NCBI GenBank assembly: GCA_910578615.1
Contig: CAJTRI010000006.1
Location: forward strand, 66,020-130,019
DNA length: 64,000 nt
Reading direction: 5' to 3'
Source: an uncultured Duncaniella sp.
GTDB taxonomy: Bacteria > Bacteroidota > Bacteroidia > Bacteroidales > Muribaculaceae
Shown: in pieces, positions 28,851 to 37,286 of the stretch
Layout of the letters: the number at the start of each line of letters is the position of its first letter
Position numbering within the stretch: position 1 is the first letter of the stretch
Position numbers and translations under genes: made by a program
Notes under the pieces: model-generated
The model's input: only the letters and a program-made list of their open reading frames with translations
Told to the model about the DNA's origin: nothing
The model's database searches: none

Positions 28851-30239
28851 TTATATCAAAGAGGCTATCACTTCCTTGATACTTTCCGCAAGGGCATCAG
28901 CCTCGGCCATGGTGTGTGCCTCGCTGTATATGCGGATAATAGGCTCGGTATTTGATTTGCGCAGGTGAACCCACGAGTCGGCAAAGTCAATCTTTACACC
29001 GTCAATGTCGGTGATTCGCTCACCGGCAAACCTTGACTTTACAGCTTCCAGAATGGCATCTACATCAATCTCAGGGGTAAGCTCAATCTTGTTCTTGGCA
29101 ATCTCGTAGGCCGGATAACCGGCACGTAGTTCAGATACCGTCTTGCCGCTCTTGGCAAGGAGGGTAAGGAACAAGGCCACGCCTACGAGGGCGTCACGGC
29201 CGTAGTGGGATGCGGGATATATGACGCCGCCATTGCCTTCGCCGCCTATCACAGCCCCTGTCTCCTTCATTTTGGTCGTCACATTGACCTCACCTACCGC
29301 TGCTGCCGAATAGGTACACCCATGGGCCTCGGTAACATCACGCAAGGCACGCGACGAGCTAAGATTGCTTACTGTAGAACCGGGTGTATGACTCAGCACA
29401 TAGTCGGCTATGGAGACAAGCGTGTATTCCTCAACGAACATCTCACCGTTCTCCATCACTATGGCAAGACGGTCTACATCCGGATCAACTACAAATCCCA
29501 CATCAGCCTTTCCGTCGGCCATAAGAGCCGAAATCTGTGTGAGGTTCTGGGGAATCGGTTCGGGAGTATGAGCGAATCTGCCGGTAGCCTCACAGTTAAG
29601 CTCTATGATATTTTTCACGCCGAGCGCCCGAAGGAGTTCAGGGATTATGATACCGCCAACCGAGTTGACAGCATCCACAACCACCGTAAAATCTGCCTTT
29701 GCAATCGCGTCAGCATCAACGAGATCAAGCGCGATGACACTTTCGATATGGCGTCTGTCATAGGTCTCATTCTTGTAAACATGTCCCAGAGCGGTCACGG
29801 GAGCAAAGACAATCTCGTCAGAGTCTGCAATGCGGAGCACTTCCTTTCCCTCGGCGTCATTGAGAAACTCACCCGAGGCATTCAGAAGTTTCAGGGCATT
29901 CCACTGTGCCGGGTTATGGCTGGCCGTCAGTATGATTCCTCCGGCAGCCTTCTCGCCAGTGACGGCAAGCTCAGTCGTGGGGGTCGATGCAAGACCGATG
30001 TTTACCACATCAAAACCCATCGCGGTGAGCGTACCGCATACAAGGCTCTCCACCATAGGGCCTGAGATTCTCGCGTCACGGCCCACAACAATCAGACGTG
30101 GCTGTCCCTCCTTGATGTTACGGGATATAAGCGTGGCATAGGCAGCCGTGAATTTGACGATATCAAGAGGTGAAAGGCCTTCGCCGGGAACACCGCCTAT
30201 TGTGCCACGGATGCCGGAGATGGATTTGATAAGTGCCAT
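28851..30239 (-). CDS. glmM: Phosphoglucosamine mutase (phosphohexomutase family)
   Basis: This 462-residue alpha-D-phosphohexomutase has the active-site serine in ILTASHNPAQWNALK, the metal loop DPDVDRLA, the sugar loop GEGNGGVI and the phosphate-binding RKSNTEPIIRI. GlmM converts glucosamine-6-P to glucosamine-1-P for peptidoglycan and LPS. The N-terminus LIKSISGIRGTIGG fits Bacteroidetes GlmM, but a phosphomannomutase role cannot be excluded by eye. It lies 10 nt after the DUF4827 gene, in an operon led by nrnA. Confidence 0.85.
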   Translation of the reverse strand: MALIKSISGIRGTIGGVPGEGLSPLDIVKFTAAYATLISRNIKEGQPRLIVVGRDARISGPMVESLVCGTLTAMGFDVVNIGLASTPTTELAVTGEKAAGGIILTASHNPAQWNALKLLNASGEFLNDAEGKEVLRIADSDEIVFAPVTALGHVYKNETYDRRHIESVIALDLVDADAIAKADFTVVVDAVNSVGGIIIPELLRALGVKNIIELNCEATGRFAHTPEPIPQNLTQISALMADGKADVGFVVDPDVDRLAIVMENGEMFVEEYTLVSIADYVLSHTPGSTVSNLSSSRALRDVTEAHGCTYSAAAVGEVNVTTKMKETGAVIGGEGNGGVIYPASHYGRDALVGVALFLTLLAKSGKTVSELRAGYPAYEIAKNKIELTPEIDVDAILEAVKSRFAGERITDIDGVKIDFADSWVHLRKSNTEPIIRIYSEAHTMAEADALAESIKEVIASLI

Positions 30240-30249
30240 GTTTTGAATA

Positions 30250-30816
30250 TTATATTACCGGTTTATAATAAGATATTGTATACAGATAGGGAATGACATA
30301 GCTCATGTCGGCCGTGGGGCCGGCCTGTGACTTCACGACAAGGTTGACTTTGGCGTCATATCCAAGAAGCCCCACAGGAAGCTGTATGCCTGTGCCATAC
30401 TGGGTCGATGACTCCACATACTCGTTCTTGTATAGAAAGAACGTAGAACCTGAATTCATGTTATTGGCATTTCCTCCTCCTATGTTGTTGTCGCCGCCGA
30501 CCACATAGGAGTCCAGACGATAGCGGAGATAGCGGAAATACACTCTGTCATTATATTCAGGGCGCTCTTTCGAGCCTGGTTCGAGAACCTGCATATACAC
30601 GTTTGCCTCATCATCGATGCAGTAATACGGAGCATCATGGCCTGTCTGGAAGACCGTATCTGCCGGAATCTCGTCAACAAGACGGTGCTGCGAGAGGAAG
30701 TCATTCACTACATGGCTCTCGTCTGTAAGAAGTTCGGCATAGCTCTTGGAGTCACTACACGAGACAAGTCCAGCAAGTACGGCCAGAGAAATGAGGGGAA
30801 GGAGGATACGTTTCAT
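30250..30816 (-). CDS. DUF4827 lipoprotein (FKBP-like fold)
   Basis: This is a 188-residue lipoprotein with signal and lipobox (LAVLAGLVSC, Cys20). The body (YAELLTDESHVVNDFLSQHR, YNDRVYFRYLRYRLDSY, GIQLPVGLLGYDAKVNLVV) matches what I recall of DUF4827, a Bacteroidetes family related to FKBP-type isomerases but lacking their full active site. An Asn/Gly-rich insert (GGGNANNMNSG) sits in the middle. It overlaps nrnA by 4 nt and precedes glmM. Its function is unknown; an envelope location is clear. Confidence 0.75.
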   Translation of the reverse strand: MKRILLPLISLAVLAGLVSCSDSKSYAELLTDESHVVNDFLSQHRLVDEIPADTVFQTGHDAPYYCIDDEANVYMQVLEPGSKERPEYNDRVYFRYLRYRLDSYVVGGDNNIGGGNANNMNSGSTFFLYKNEYVESSTQYGTGIQLPVGLLGYDAKVNLVVKSQAGPTADMSYVIPYLYTISYYKPVI

Positions 30817-31862
30817 GAAAGATATTTGTCGTAATTGGGTAAAATTTCAAGTAATTTGGAAAGAGCATCAGATAGCGAACCTTTAAACTCACCACCGGCC
30901 GCATTGGCATGACCACCGCCACCAAAGCATTCCTCACACACGCGACTGACTGAAAAATCTCCTTTTGAGCGCATTGAGATCTTTACGAGGTCAGGAGCAT
31001 CCTCGCGCATGAACACCGACCAGGTCACATCGGGTATGGCCAGAGGGCGGTTGACCAGCCCTTCTGTATCTCCCTTTGAGTATTCAAATTCTTTAAGTTC
31101 GTCTGAATTTAGACTTAGTATGGCGACACGGTGGTCACGAATCACCTGCATCCTGTACTGGGCATAACCCATGATGCGCACACTCGACTCGGACGAGGTG
31201 TCCATAACAAGCTTATAGAGATTGTCCTTGTCAATCCCCTTGCGCATGAGGTCATATATGATAAGATACAGGTCTGGGTCATTGGAATTGTAGGAAAAGT
31301 TCCCGGTATCGGTCATCATCCCCGTATATATACATGCAGCGGCAGCCCGGTTAAGATAACGCACCCAGTAGGCCTGCCACAAAAATATATAGAGAAGAGC
31401 AGAAGTGGATGATACCTCCGGACGCGAGATAATGACATCAGCCTCTATAACGGGAGACAGATGATGGTCAATCACCACCCGTCTGGCACCAGACAACTCT
31501 ATAAGCGAGGCCAGACGATCAACACGTCCGAGGTCATTGAAGTCAAGGCAGAAAACAAGATCGGCACCGGCAATAAGCTCGCGTACACGCTCGGGCTGCC
31601 GTGTAAGGGTTACAATATCCCTGACACCGGGTAGAAACTGTAAGGCTTTAGGGGCACAGTCGGCAGTAACTACCACCGCATCCTTGCCCATTGCGCGAAG
31701 TACCGAACAAAGAGCCGTAGACGAGCCGAGGGCATCGCCGTCAGGTGACACGTGACACGTGACAACCACGTGGCGTGATGCAAGTACAAACTGCTTCACA
31801 CGCTCCACCGAATCATTGTCTATTACCGTGTTAAACCTGCTTGGACGGGAGTTGTTGTTCAT
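30813..31862 (-). CDS. nrnA: DHH-family oligoribonuclease / pAp phosphatase
   Basis: This 349-residue DHH/DHHA1 phosphoesterase degrades nanoRNAs and often 3'-phosphoadenosine-5'-phosphate as well. The motifs are HVSPDGDALGSS, CLDFND, the DHH box (VIDHHLSP), and the DHHA1 glycine motif GGGHANAAGG. The length suits NrnA. It leads the operon nrnA-DUF4827-glmM with a 4-nt overlap into the second gene. Confidence 0.88.
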   Translation of the reverse strand: MNNNSRPSRFNTVIDNDSVERVKQFVLASRHVVVTCHVSPDGDALGSSTALCSVLRAMGKDAVVVTADCAPKALQFLPGVRDIVTLTRQPERVRELIAGADLVFCLDFNDLGRVDRLASLIELSGARRVVIDHHLSPVIEADVIISRPEVSSTSALLYIFLWQAYWVRYLNRAAAACIYTGMMTDTGNFSYNSNDPDLYLIIYDLMRKGIDKDNLYKLVMDTSSESSVRIMGYAQYRMQVIRDHRVAILSLNSDELKEFEYSKGDTEGLVNRPLAIPDVTWSVFMREDAPDLVKISMRSKGDFSVSRVCEECFGGGGHANAAGGEFKGSLSDALSKLLEILPNYDKYLS

Positions 31863-31883
31863 ATCTTCTTAAAAAATCAATCG

Positions 31884-31891
31884 CAAAGGTA
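31884..31891 (-). promoter_or_regulatory. -7 box of the nrnA operon
   Basis: TACCTTTG on the minus strand lies 21 nt before the nrnA ATG, just beyond the end of the upstream kinase gene. Confidence 0.5.
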
Positions 31892-31910
31892 AGAAAAAAT
31901 ATCGAGACAA

Positions 31911-33998
31911 TCACTTTTTGGGAAGAATCAGCTTAAACCGGGCACCGTCCATATAGGAAGTGTCAAGGGTGACATCCCCACCGAGCAAACGAGCTATAAG
32001 GCGTGATATGGAGAGTCCGAGTCCGGCTCCCTGTGTATCACGGTCGAGTTTGACAAACCTTTCGAAAATCTTTTCCTTGTTCTCGGGGTTTATGCCTATA
32101 CCTGTATCCGTGACTGAGATTTCAAGTTTAGAATCATCGTCTATCATCTTGTAAGACAGGATAATCCTCCCCTTGGTTGTAAATTTTGCCGCATTGGTCA
32201 GCATATTGTTGAGAATCTGTTGCACACGCAAAGGGTCGGTGAACATGTCGATGTGTCCGGCCGAACCGTCAAGTTCAAGCTCCACACCCGGACTGACCCT
32301 GTGCCTGACGCTGTCAAGCGTAGCCCGGCATAGAAGGCCGATGTTCACCACCTGTTCCTGCACAGGCATAGAAGAACTGTCTATCTCCGCGAGTCTCAGC
32401 ACGTCGTTGATAATGGTAGACAAAAGTTCGCTGTTAAGCTCCACAAGGTTTGCAAATTCCGTCAGATGCTTTTTTCCGTCAGCGCCGGCACAATCGGCTA
32501 TAAGGTGAGAATATTCCGTGATTGCCTGCAAAGGCACCTTGACCTCATAGCTCATATTCTTTATAAAGTCACTTTTGAGGTTATTGGCTTTCTGTGCCAG
32601 ATCTCTGGCCCGTATAGACTCCGCACGTGACTGACGAAGATTCTCACTCTCTATTTTCAACGACTTGTTACTTCTGGCAAGATGCTTCACAAGCTGGCGG
32701 TTGCGCCTGTAAAAGCTGAAAAGCACCACCAGCATGACGGCAAGGACAATGATGGCTATGCTACTTACCATTATTACTGTACGCTGCATCGATGCTATCG
32801 ATTCCTTTTTCTCTATCTCTGCCTCACCATGCTCGCTCCTCATATTGTATACGGCATAGGCTATCTGCAACTCACGTGATGTGCCACATGAAAAATCCTC
32901 CAACTCCTGTTCGAGAATCGCCGTATATTTTCGAGATGCATCCAGAAGCGCCTGATTGTCACCCATAGCATCCGCCGCCTCTATGAGATAACGCAACATG
33001 GTGCGGCGGCGGAAGACGGAGCCGGGTACATCATGATATTTTTTCAGCAAAGGAAGTGCCGCCGCATAATCCTTCTTGCTCATGGCCAGATAAATCTCCG
33101 GGGCCGGGAATCTTTGATAGGTATTACGGACATCGGAGTCAGTCTGAGTATAGCTGACAGCCTTGTCATAATACTCCTTTACCGTTGCCGTGTCAAGCAT
33201 GGCAAAATTGGAGAGAAGACGTGTATAGATTGTGTAATATGAGGGTGCATAATTGCGATATATGCGTCCCTTTTCATGATAATACCCTTCAAGACGTGCT
33301 ATATCCTTCAACATGGCTTGGTCGGCCACCATTGACTTTTCAGGACTCGTAAGCTGATATGCCGAGGCGGCATGTATGCCGAACGCATTCCTTATCGAAT
33401 AGGCATTTCGTGGAAGACGGTTCACCAACACCGAGAGAGAGTCAAGATAATTACCGAGCATCTCTCCGTTCGGCTCCTGGGAAAGCATCATGCATATGCC
33501 GTGAAGAAGGGCCACATGTTCATATATATCTGCCGGAGGATTAAGGGTCACTGTTTCAAGGTACTCTTTGAGGGCGGCATTTCGCTCCGTCCTATCGGAA
33601 TACCGCGCCCGCCTCATATTCTGCATCATGTCTATAAATGTGAGCGTCTCACGCACATCGTTTGACTCGGAAAACCTCACGGCACGGTTGCGAAGCACTT
33701 CAAGCATGGAGTCACTTCGCAAGTATCTGTTGGCCTGGTTGCGGATTATGTCAAGAGCCGTTCCCGGATCTCCGGCCCGGTCGGCTGTCTCTACCAGCCG
33801 AAAACCGATATCTGTCGAACTTTTTCTCGGCAGCAGGTCATAGAGATTGCACATGATAGGGACAGAATCGCCCGGAGACGAGGCGACGGCAAGCTCCCTG
33901 AACAAAGAGTCTGCAATCTCTCTGTCTCTTTCCGCGCGAACCGCCAGCGGCAACAGAATCGAGATGTATATTATCAGATATCGGAGATAACGACCCAT
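31911..33998 (-). CDS. TPR sensor kinase-like protein with Tyr in place of the phospho-acceptor His
   Basis: This 695-residue protein has a signal peptide (to about residue 22), a periplasmic helical TPR-type domain (~25-400), a membrane helix near 408-430, a coiled coil, then HisKA and HATPase domains. The H-box reads FIKNMSYEVKVPL: residue 484 is Tyr (codon TAT at 32549-32547) where the phosphorylated His should be, and the usual RTP is KVP. The ATPase half keeps NNMLTNAAKF, DTGIGI and GAGLGLSIS. There is no receiver domain and no response regulator nearby. It follows the HAD gene by 21 nt. It is probably a pseudokinase or a phosphatase-only sensor, or it acts in dimers with another kinase. 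Confidence 0.85.
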   Translation of the reverse strand: MGRYLRYLIIYISILLPLAVRAERDREIADSLFRELAVASSPGDSVPIMCNLYDLLPRKSSTDIGFRLVETADRAGDPGTALDIIRNQANRYLRSDSMLEVLRNRAVRFSESNDVRETLTFIDMMQNMRRARYSDRTERNAALKEYLETVTLNPPADIYEHVALLHGICMMLSQEPNGEMLGNYLDSLSVLVNRLPRNAYSIRNAFGIHAASAYQLTSPEKSMVADQAMLKDIARLEGYYHEKGRIYRNYAPSYYTIYTRLLSNFAMLDTATVKEYYDKAVSYTQTDSDVRNTYQRFPAPEIYLAMSKKDYAAALPLLKKYHDVPGSVFRRRTMLRYLIEAADAMGDNQALLDASRKYTAILEQELEDFSCGTSRELQIAYAVYNMRSEHGEAEIEKKESIASMQRTVIMVSSIAIIVLAVMLVVLFSFYRRNRQLVKHLARSNKSLKIESENLRQSRAESIRARDLAQKANNLKSDFIKNMSYEVKVPLQAITEYSHLIADCAGADGKKHLTEFANLVELNSELLSTIINDVLRLAEIDSSSMPVQEQVVNIGLLCRATLDSVRHRVSPGVELELDGSAGHIDMFTDPLRVQQILNNMLTNAAKFTTKGRIILSYKMIDDDSKLEISVTDTGIGINPENKEKIFERFVKLDRDTQGAGLGLSISRLIARLLGGDVTLDTSYMDGARFKLILPKK

Positions 33999-34019
33999 GA
34001 AATTATACGGTTAAAATAA

Positions 34020-34694
34020 TCATACATCCAGTTCAAGCCCGGATCTGCGGACTATTGTCATGATTTCCTCAGGAGAAGATACTATATTATCGGCATGCGC
34101 CTCGGCCAGCTCTCTTCTGGAACGGAATCCCCACGTGACACCGCACGAGTCAACGCAAGCCCTGCGGGCAGTCTCTATATCTACCGCCGAGTCACCCACA
34201 TATAGCACCTTTGACTTACGTGTCGGTGACTTGGATAGAATCTCGAAGACTATGCTCGGATCCGGCTTGACGGGGATTCCCTCTTTCTGTCCCTCAACGG
34301 CCCTCCACTCTATTGCAGGAAAGAAGCGGTCGATAAGGCGCTCCACCGCAGCCTGATACTTGTTGGAAGCCACGGCCACGCCTATCCCCTTGGCTTGAAG
34401 TTCGTCAAGAAGCTCCGCTATACCGGGATAAGGCTCGGTAGAGTCACACAGGTGCGCGTCATAATACTCCCTAAAACTCACGAGGGTTTCAGCAATAACC
34501 TCGGGAGTTCGGACATCTTCTGGAAGCGCACGTTCGATGAGACGCCTGATACCGTTGCCGACAAACATCGGATAAGATGCCGGCGCATGAACAGGATACC
34601 CCCCCATACGCAATGCATGGTTCGTGGCAGCCCCGAGATCGGAGATTGTGTTGAGCAGCGTGCCGTCGAGATCAAAGATGACAAGATGTTTCAT
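34020..34694 (-). CDS. HAD hydrolase, phosphoglycolate phosphatase-like
   Basis: This 224-residue HAD subfamily IA phosphatase has motif I DLDGTLLNT, motif II VASNK, a motif III lysine (GIPVKPDPS) and motif IV GDSAVDIETA, with an alpha-helical cap between I and II. It resembles Gph, which clears 2-phosphoglycolate made during DNA repair, but HAD specificity is not readable by eye. It sits 20 nt after the TamA-like gene and 21 nt before the TPR kinase, so the three are probably cotranscribed. Confidence 0.85.
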   Translation of the reverse strand: MKHLVIFDLDGTLLNTISDLGAATNHALRMGGYPVHAPASYPMFVGNGIRRLIERALPEDVRTPEVIAETLVSFREYYDAHLCDSTEPYPGIAELLDELQAKGIGVAVASNKYQAAVERLIDRFFPAIEWRAVEGQKEGIPVKPDPSIVFEILSKSPTRKSKVLYVGDSAVDIETARRACVDSCGVTWGFRSRRELAEAHADNIVSSPEEIMTIVRRSGLELDV

Positions 34695-34714
34695 GTAGAT
34701 TGCTGTTTTTATTG

Positions 34715-37096
34715 TCAGAAAGGGTAACCGACCGAGAAGTGGAAAGCCGTGTCACGCCCCCATCGGGGATGAGCTATGGGCCATCTCTCCTGGCCGGCGG
34801 CAGGATTATAGGCCTTTACTCCGAGGTCGAGACGCAGAAGGAAGTAATTGAAGTCCATACGTATGCCGATACCATAGGCAAGGGCTATCTCCTTCCAGAA
34901 CGATGAAAAGCGGAACAGTCCTCCCGGCTGGTTCTCATAACTATGGATAGTCCAGACGTTTCCGGCATCGATAAATCCGGCGCCTTCAAGCACCCAGAAT
35001 AATTTGGCACGGTATTCAAGGCTCAGGTCAAGGCTTATGTCGCCACACTGATTGATAAAGTATGCCACCGAATTGTGTGAGTTGTAACTTCCGGGGCCGA
35101 GAGTGCGTGCCCCCCACCCTCGGACACTGTTGGCTCCACCTGCATAGAATCTCTTCTCGAAAGGCAGGACATGGGAATTGCCATAAGGATAGCCTATGCC
35201 GAAACCGACGTGGAAGGCCAGCGCGTGCCGGGAATTGATATTGCGGGTGATTCCGTAGTCAACCTCAGCCTTTACATACTGTGAATACTGTGTCCCGAAT
35301 ATCTTGTAGACATCACCTCTTTTCTCCTGTTCGAAGAGCTTTGATCCCGCATAAAGAAGGTTTCCGGCGGTCTCTATCGAGGCCCTTATGGTATAGACTA
35401 TTGGTTGAAGGGTATAACGCCTTATGCTGTTCGAGGCAATCTGCTTGTTGGTGTGATAATAGCGATATCCCATGCTCATTATGAAATGATCCTCATAACT
35501 GTATCTCAGAAGAGGATTGTCAGGAGCTATGGCGTCAAGGAAGTCATTTGTCCGCTCCGGGAGATATACATAGTTTATGTCAAGTATATCAAATTCGTGA
35601 CGGCGTGTGTTGGTACGGTTGAGCCATTTGTACTTCCACGCGCCTCCGCCTATGATACGGGTGTACTCAGGACGTTCCTGATAGTTGAACGAAAGGGCAA
35701 ACTCGGTCGACACGTTGAATCGCTGACGCACCCTGCGCGGAGCAAAAGGAAACTCAAACTTAGGGAACGTGATGCCGACCTCGCCGGCATATTCGGTGTA
35801 ACGGTCGTTGATAAGGCCGTTGAGATTGCCCGACAGACTCTCATAGTTCATGCGCAGACGCGCTGTCAGAAGCTGGGAGCCTCTTGCAAGATTGCGGTGC
35901 TGGTATGTGGCGCCGAGTCCGAACCCGAGGTCTCCTTCCGAGTTAGTACCCTCGATGTCGAAAGTCACCGACTGCTTCTTGTTCCGTGACATAAGCACGT
36001 AGACATCAAGCTCCCTCTCCCCCCCAGTCTCCTGGCCTCCGGCACCCACCGGCACCATCTCTATGTTTATGGATTTGAGAATACCGAGACGTGCCAGAGA
36101 TTCATAAGTGCGATCGACAAGTCCGGCACGATAGGTTGAACCGGGTGTCAGATAACATTTCTCTTCAAGGGACTCGGGTGTAAGGTATCTGTCAGGGCCA
36201 TACAGCACCTTGACACCGCGATAGTCCACAGTGTCGAGATGGAGCGACCTGAGTTCGGCCGGAGTCGTGAGCCCATGGGTATCAGTGACAAAGATAACGT
36301 CTCGTATACGATAGACCTCATGGGCGCCCAATGCTTCGGGCGGCACAGACATGCCCGGTGAGGCATAAGATGCCATCCGCCTTGGAGGACGGACATAGAG
36401 CGTCAGGTCAACATCACGTGAATTCTCAGCCGTGTCGGCATAAAAAGACACATATTCTTTCGTAAATGCATAATACCCCTTTTCACGGAGTTTGCGCGTG
36501 ATACGCGCCCTCTCGGCATCGAGCAGGTCTCTGTCAAACTTGTCTCCCGCATCTATCGTCATAGCCGCAGTGTCTGACAGAATTATACGCGCCACAGCCG
36601 AATCTGGAATCTCATAGGTCACCGATGAAATGACATGTGGCTCGCCTGTCGTCACCCGATAGACCACCCCGGCCTTCTTACTGTCAGACCTCATGACAGT
36701 ATCGATCTCGACACCGGCTTCAAGATAGCCCCGGTTGATCATGGCGAGTTCGAGCTGGCGGGCAGACGCATCGGTCAAATCCCTGGAATAGAGCACGGGG
36801 GGCTGCCCCATACGACGCACCCACCTGTTATACCACTTAGAGGAGTCGCGCCCGGAGAGATTGTAGGTATCAAGCTGCAATTTCCAGAATCCAAGCACCT
36901 TGTGGTTGGGAACCTGTCGGAGATAGTTGCACATCTCCTCTGCCTTGACATCCTTGTCACCCTCAACCTCGACACGTACCGTGTCAAGGAGATACTCCCC
37001 ATCCGGGACGAAACGGGTAGCATTACATCCCCACACAGCCAACGCCATCACGATGACCGGGGCCAACCTATATATATATTGGTGGAAGCACTGCAT
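34715..37096 (-). CDS. BamA/TamA-family outer-membrane protein
   Basis: This 793-residue Omp85-type protein has a lipobox-like signal ending (MALAVWGC). The mature start CNATRFVPDGEYLLDTV is characteristic of Bacteroidetes members, and POTRA-like domains occupy about residues 35-400. The C-terminal 16-strand barrel carries the family motif AGGANSVRGWGARTLGPG and ends FHFSVGYPF with a terminal aromatic. A role in outer-membrane protein or lipid assembly is likely; it is not the essential BamA by neighbourhood. It leads the HAD and TPR-kinase genes. Confidence 0.88.
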   Translation of the reverse strand: MQCFHQYIYRLAPVIVMALAVWGCNATRFVPDGEYLLDTVRVEVEGDKDVKAEEMCNYLRQVPNHKVLGFWKLQLDTYNLSGRDSSKWYNRWVRRMGQPPVLYSRDLTDASARQLELAMINRGYLEAGVEIDTVMRSDSKKAGVVYRVTTGEPHVISSVTYEIPDSAVARIILSDTAAMTIDAGDKFDRDLLDAERARITRKLREKGYYAFTKEYVSFYADTAENSRDVDLTLYVRPPRRMASYASPGMSVPPEALGAHEVYRIRDVIFVTDTHGLTTPAELRSLHLDTVDYRGVKVLYGPDRYLTPESLEEKCYLTPGSTYRAGLVDRTYESLARLGILKSINIEMVPVGAGGQETGGERELDVYVLMSRNKKQSVTFDIEGTNSEGDLGFGLGATYQHRNLARGSQLLTARLRMNYESLSGNLNGLINDRYTEYAGEVGITFPKFEFPFAPRRVRQRFNVSTEFALSFNYQERPEYTRIIGGGAWKYKWLNRTNTRRHEFDILDINYVYLPERTNDFLDAIAPDNPLLRYSYEDHFIMSMGYRYYHTNKQIASNSIRRYTLQPIVYTIRASIETAGNLLYAGSKLFEQEKRGDVYKIFGTQYSQYVKAEVDYGITRNINSRHALAFHVGFGIGYPYGNSHVLPFEKRFYAGGANSVRGWGARTLGPGSYNSHNSVAYFINQCGDISLDLSLEYRAKLFWVLEGAGFIDAGNVWTIHSYENQPGGLFRFSSFWKEIALAYGIGIRMDFNYFLLRLDLGVKAYNPAAGQERWPIAHPRWGRDTAFHFSVGYPF

Positions 37097-37108
37097 GATT
37101 TATTCATA

Positions 37109-37139
37109 CAAAATTAGTCCAACCTCGGTAATTATCCAA
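37109..37139 (-). promoter_or_regulatory. Promoter of the TamA-like operon
   Basis: On the minus strand CTTG (37140-37137) and TAATTTTG (37116-37109) are 20 bp apart; the ATG is 12 nt beyond the box, so the leader is very short. Confidence 0.6.
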
Positions 37140-37196
37140 GTTAAGAGACTGAAAAAACGTTTTAATTGTAAAATCTACACATTTTTTTGCTTTTTG

Positions 37197-37227
37197 TTGG
37201 CGTAATTACGAAATTTGGCTATCTTTG
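37197..37227 (+). promoter_or_regulatory. Promoter of the susCD pair
   Basis: TTG at 37197-37199 and TATCTTTG at 37220-37227 have a 20-bp spacer. The leader to the SusC start at 37287 is about 55 nt. Confidence 0.65.
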
Positions 37228-37286
37228 CGAAAATTTAAGATAATAATACTTAAATTCACTTACTATTCCATAACTAACTACTTACC

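Noticed and set aside
31741..31765. Tandem ACGTG repeats
   Set aside because: They lie in the coding sequence for the nrnA VTCHVSPDGD region and are explained by codons.
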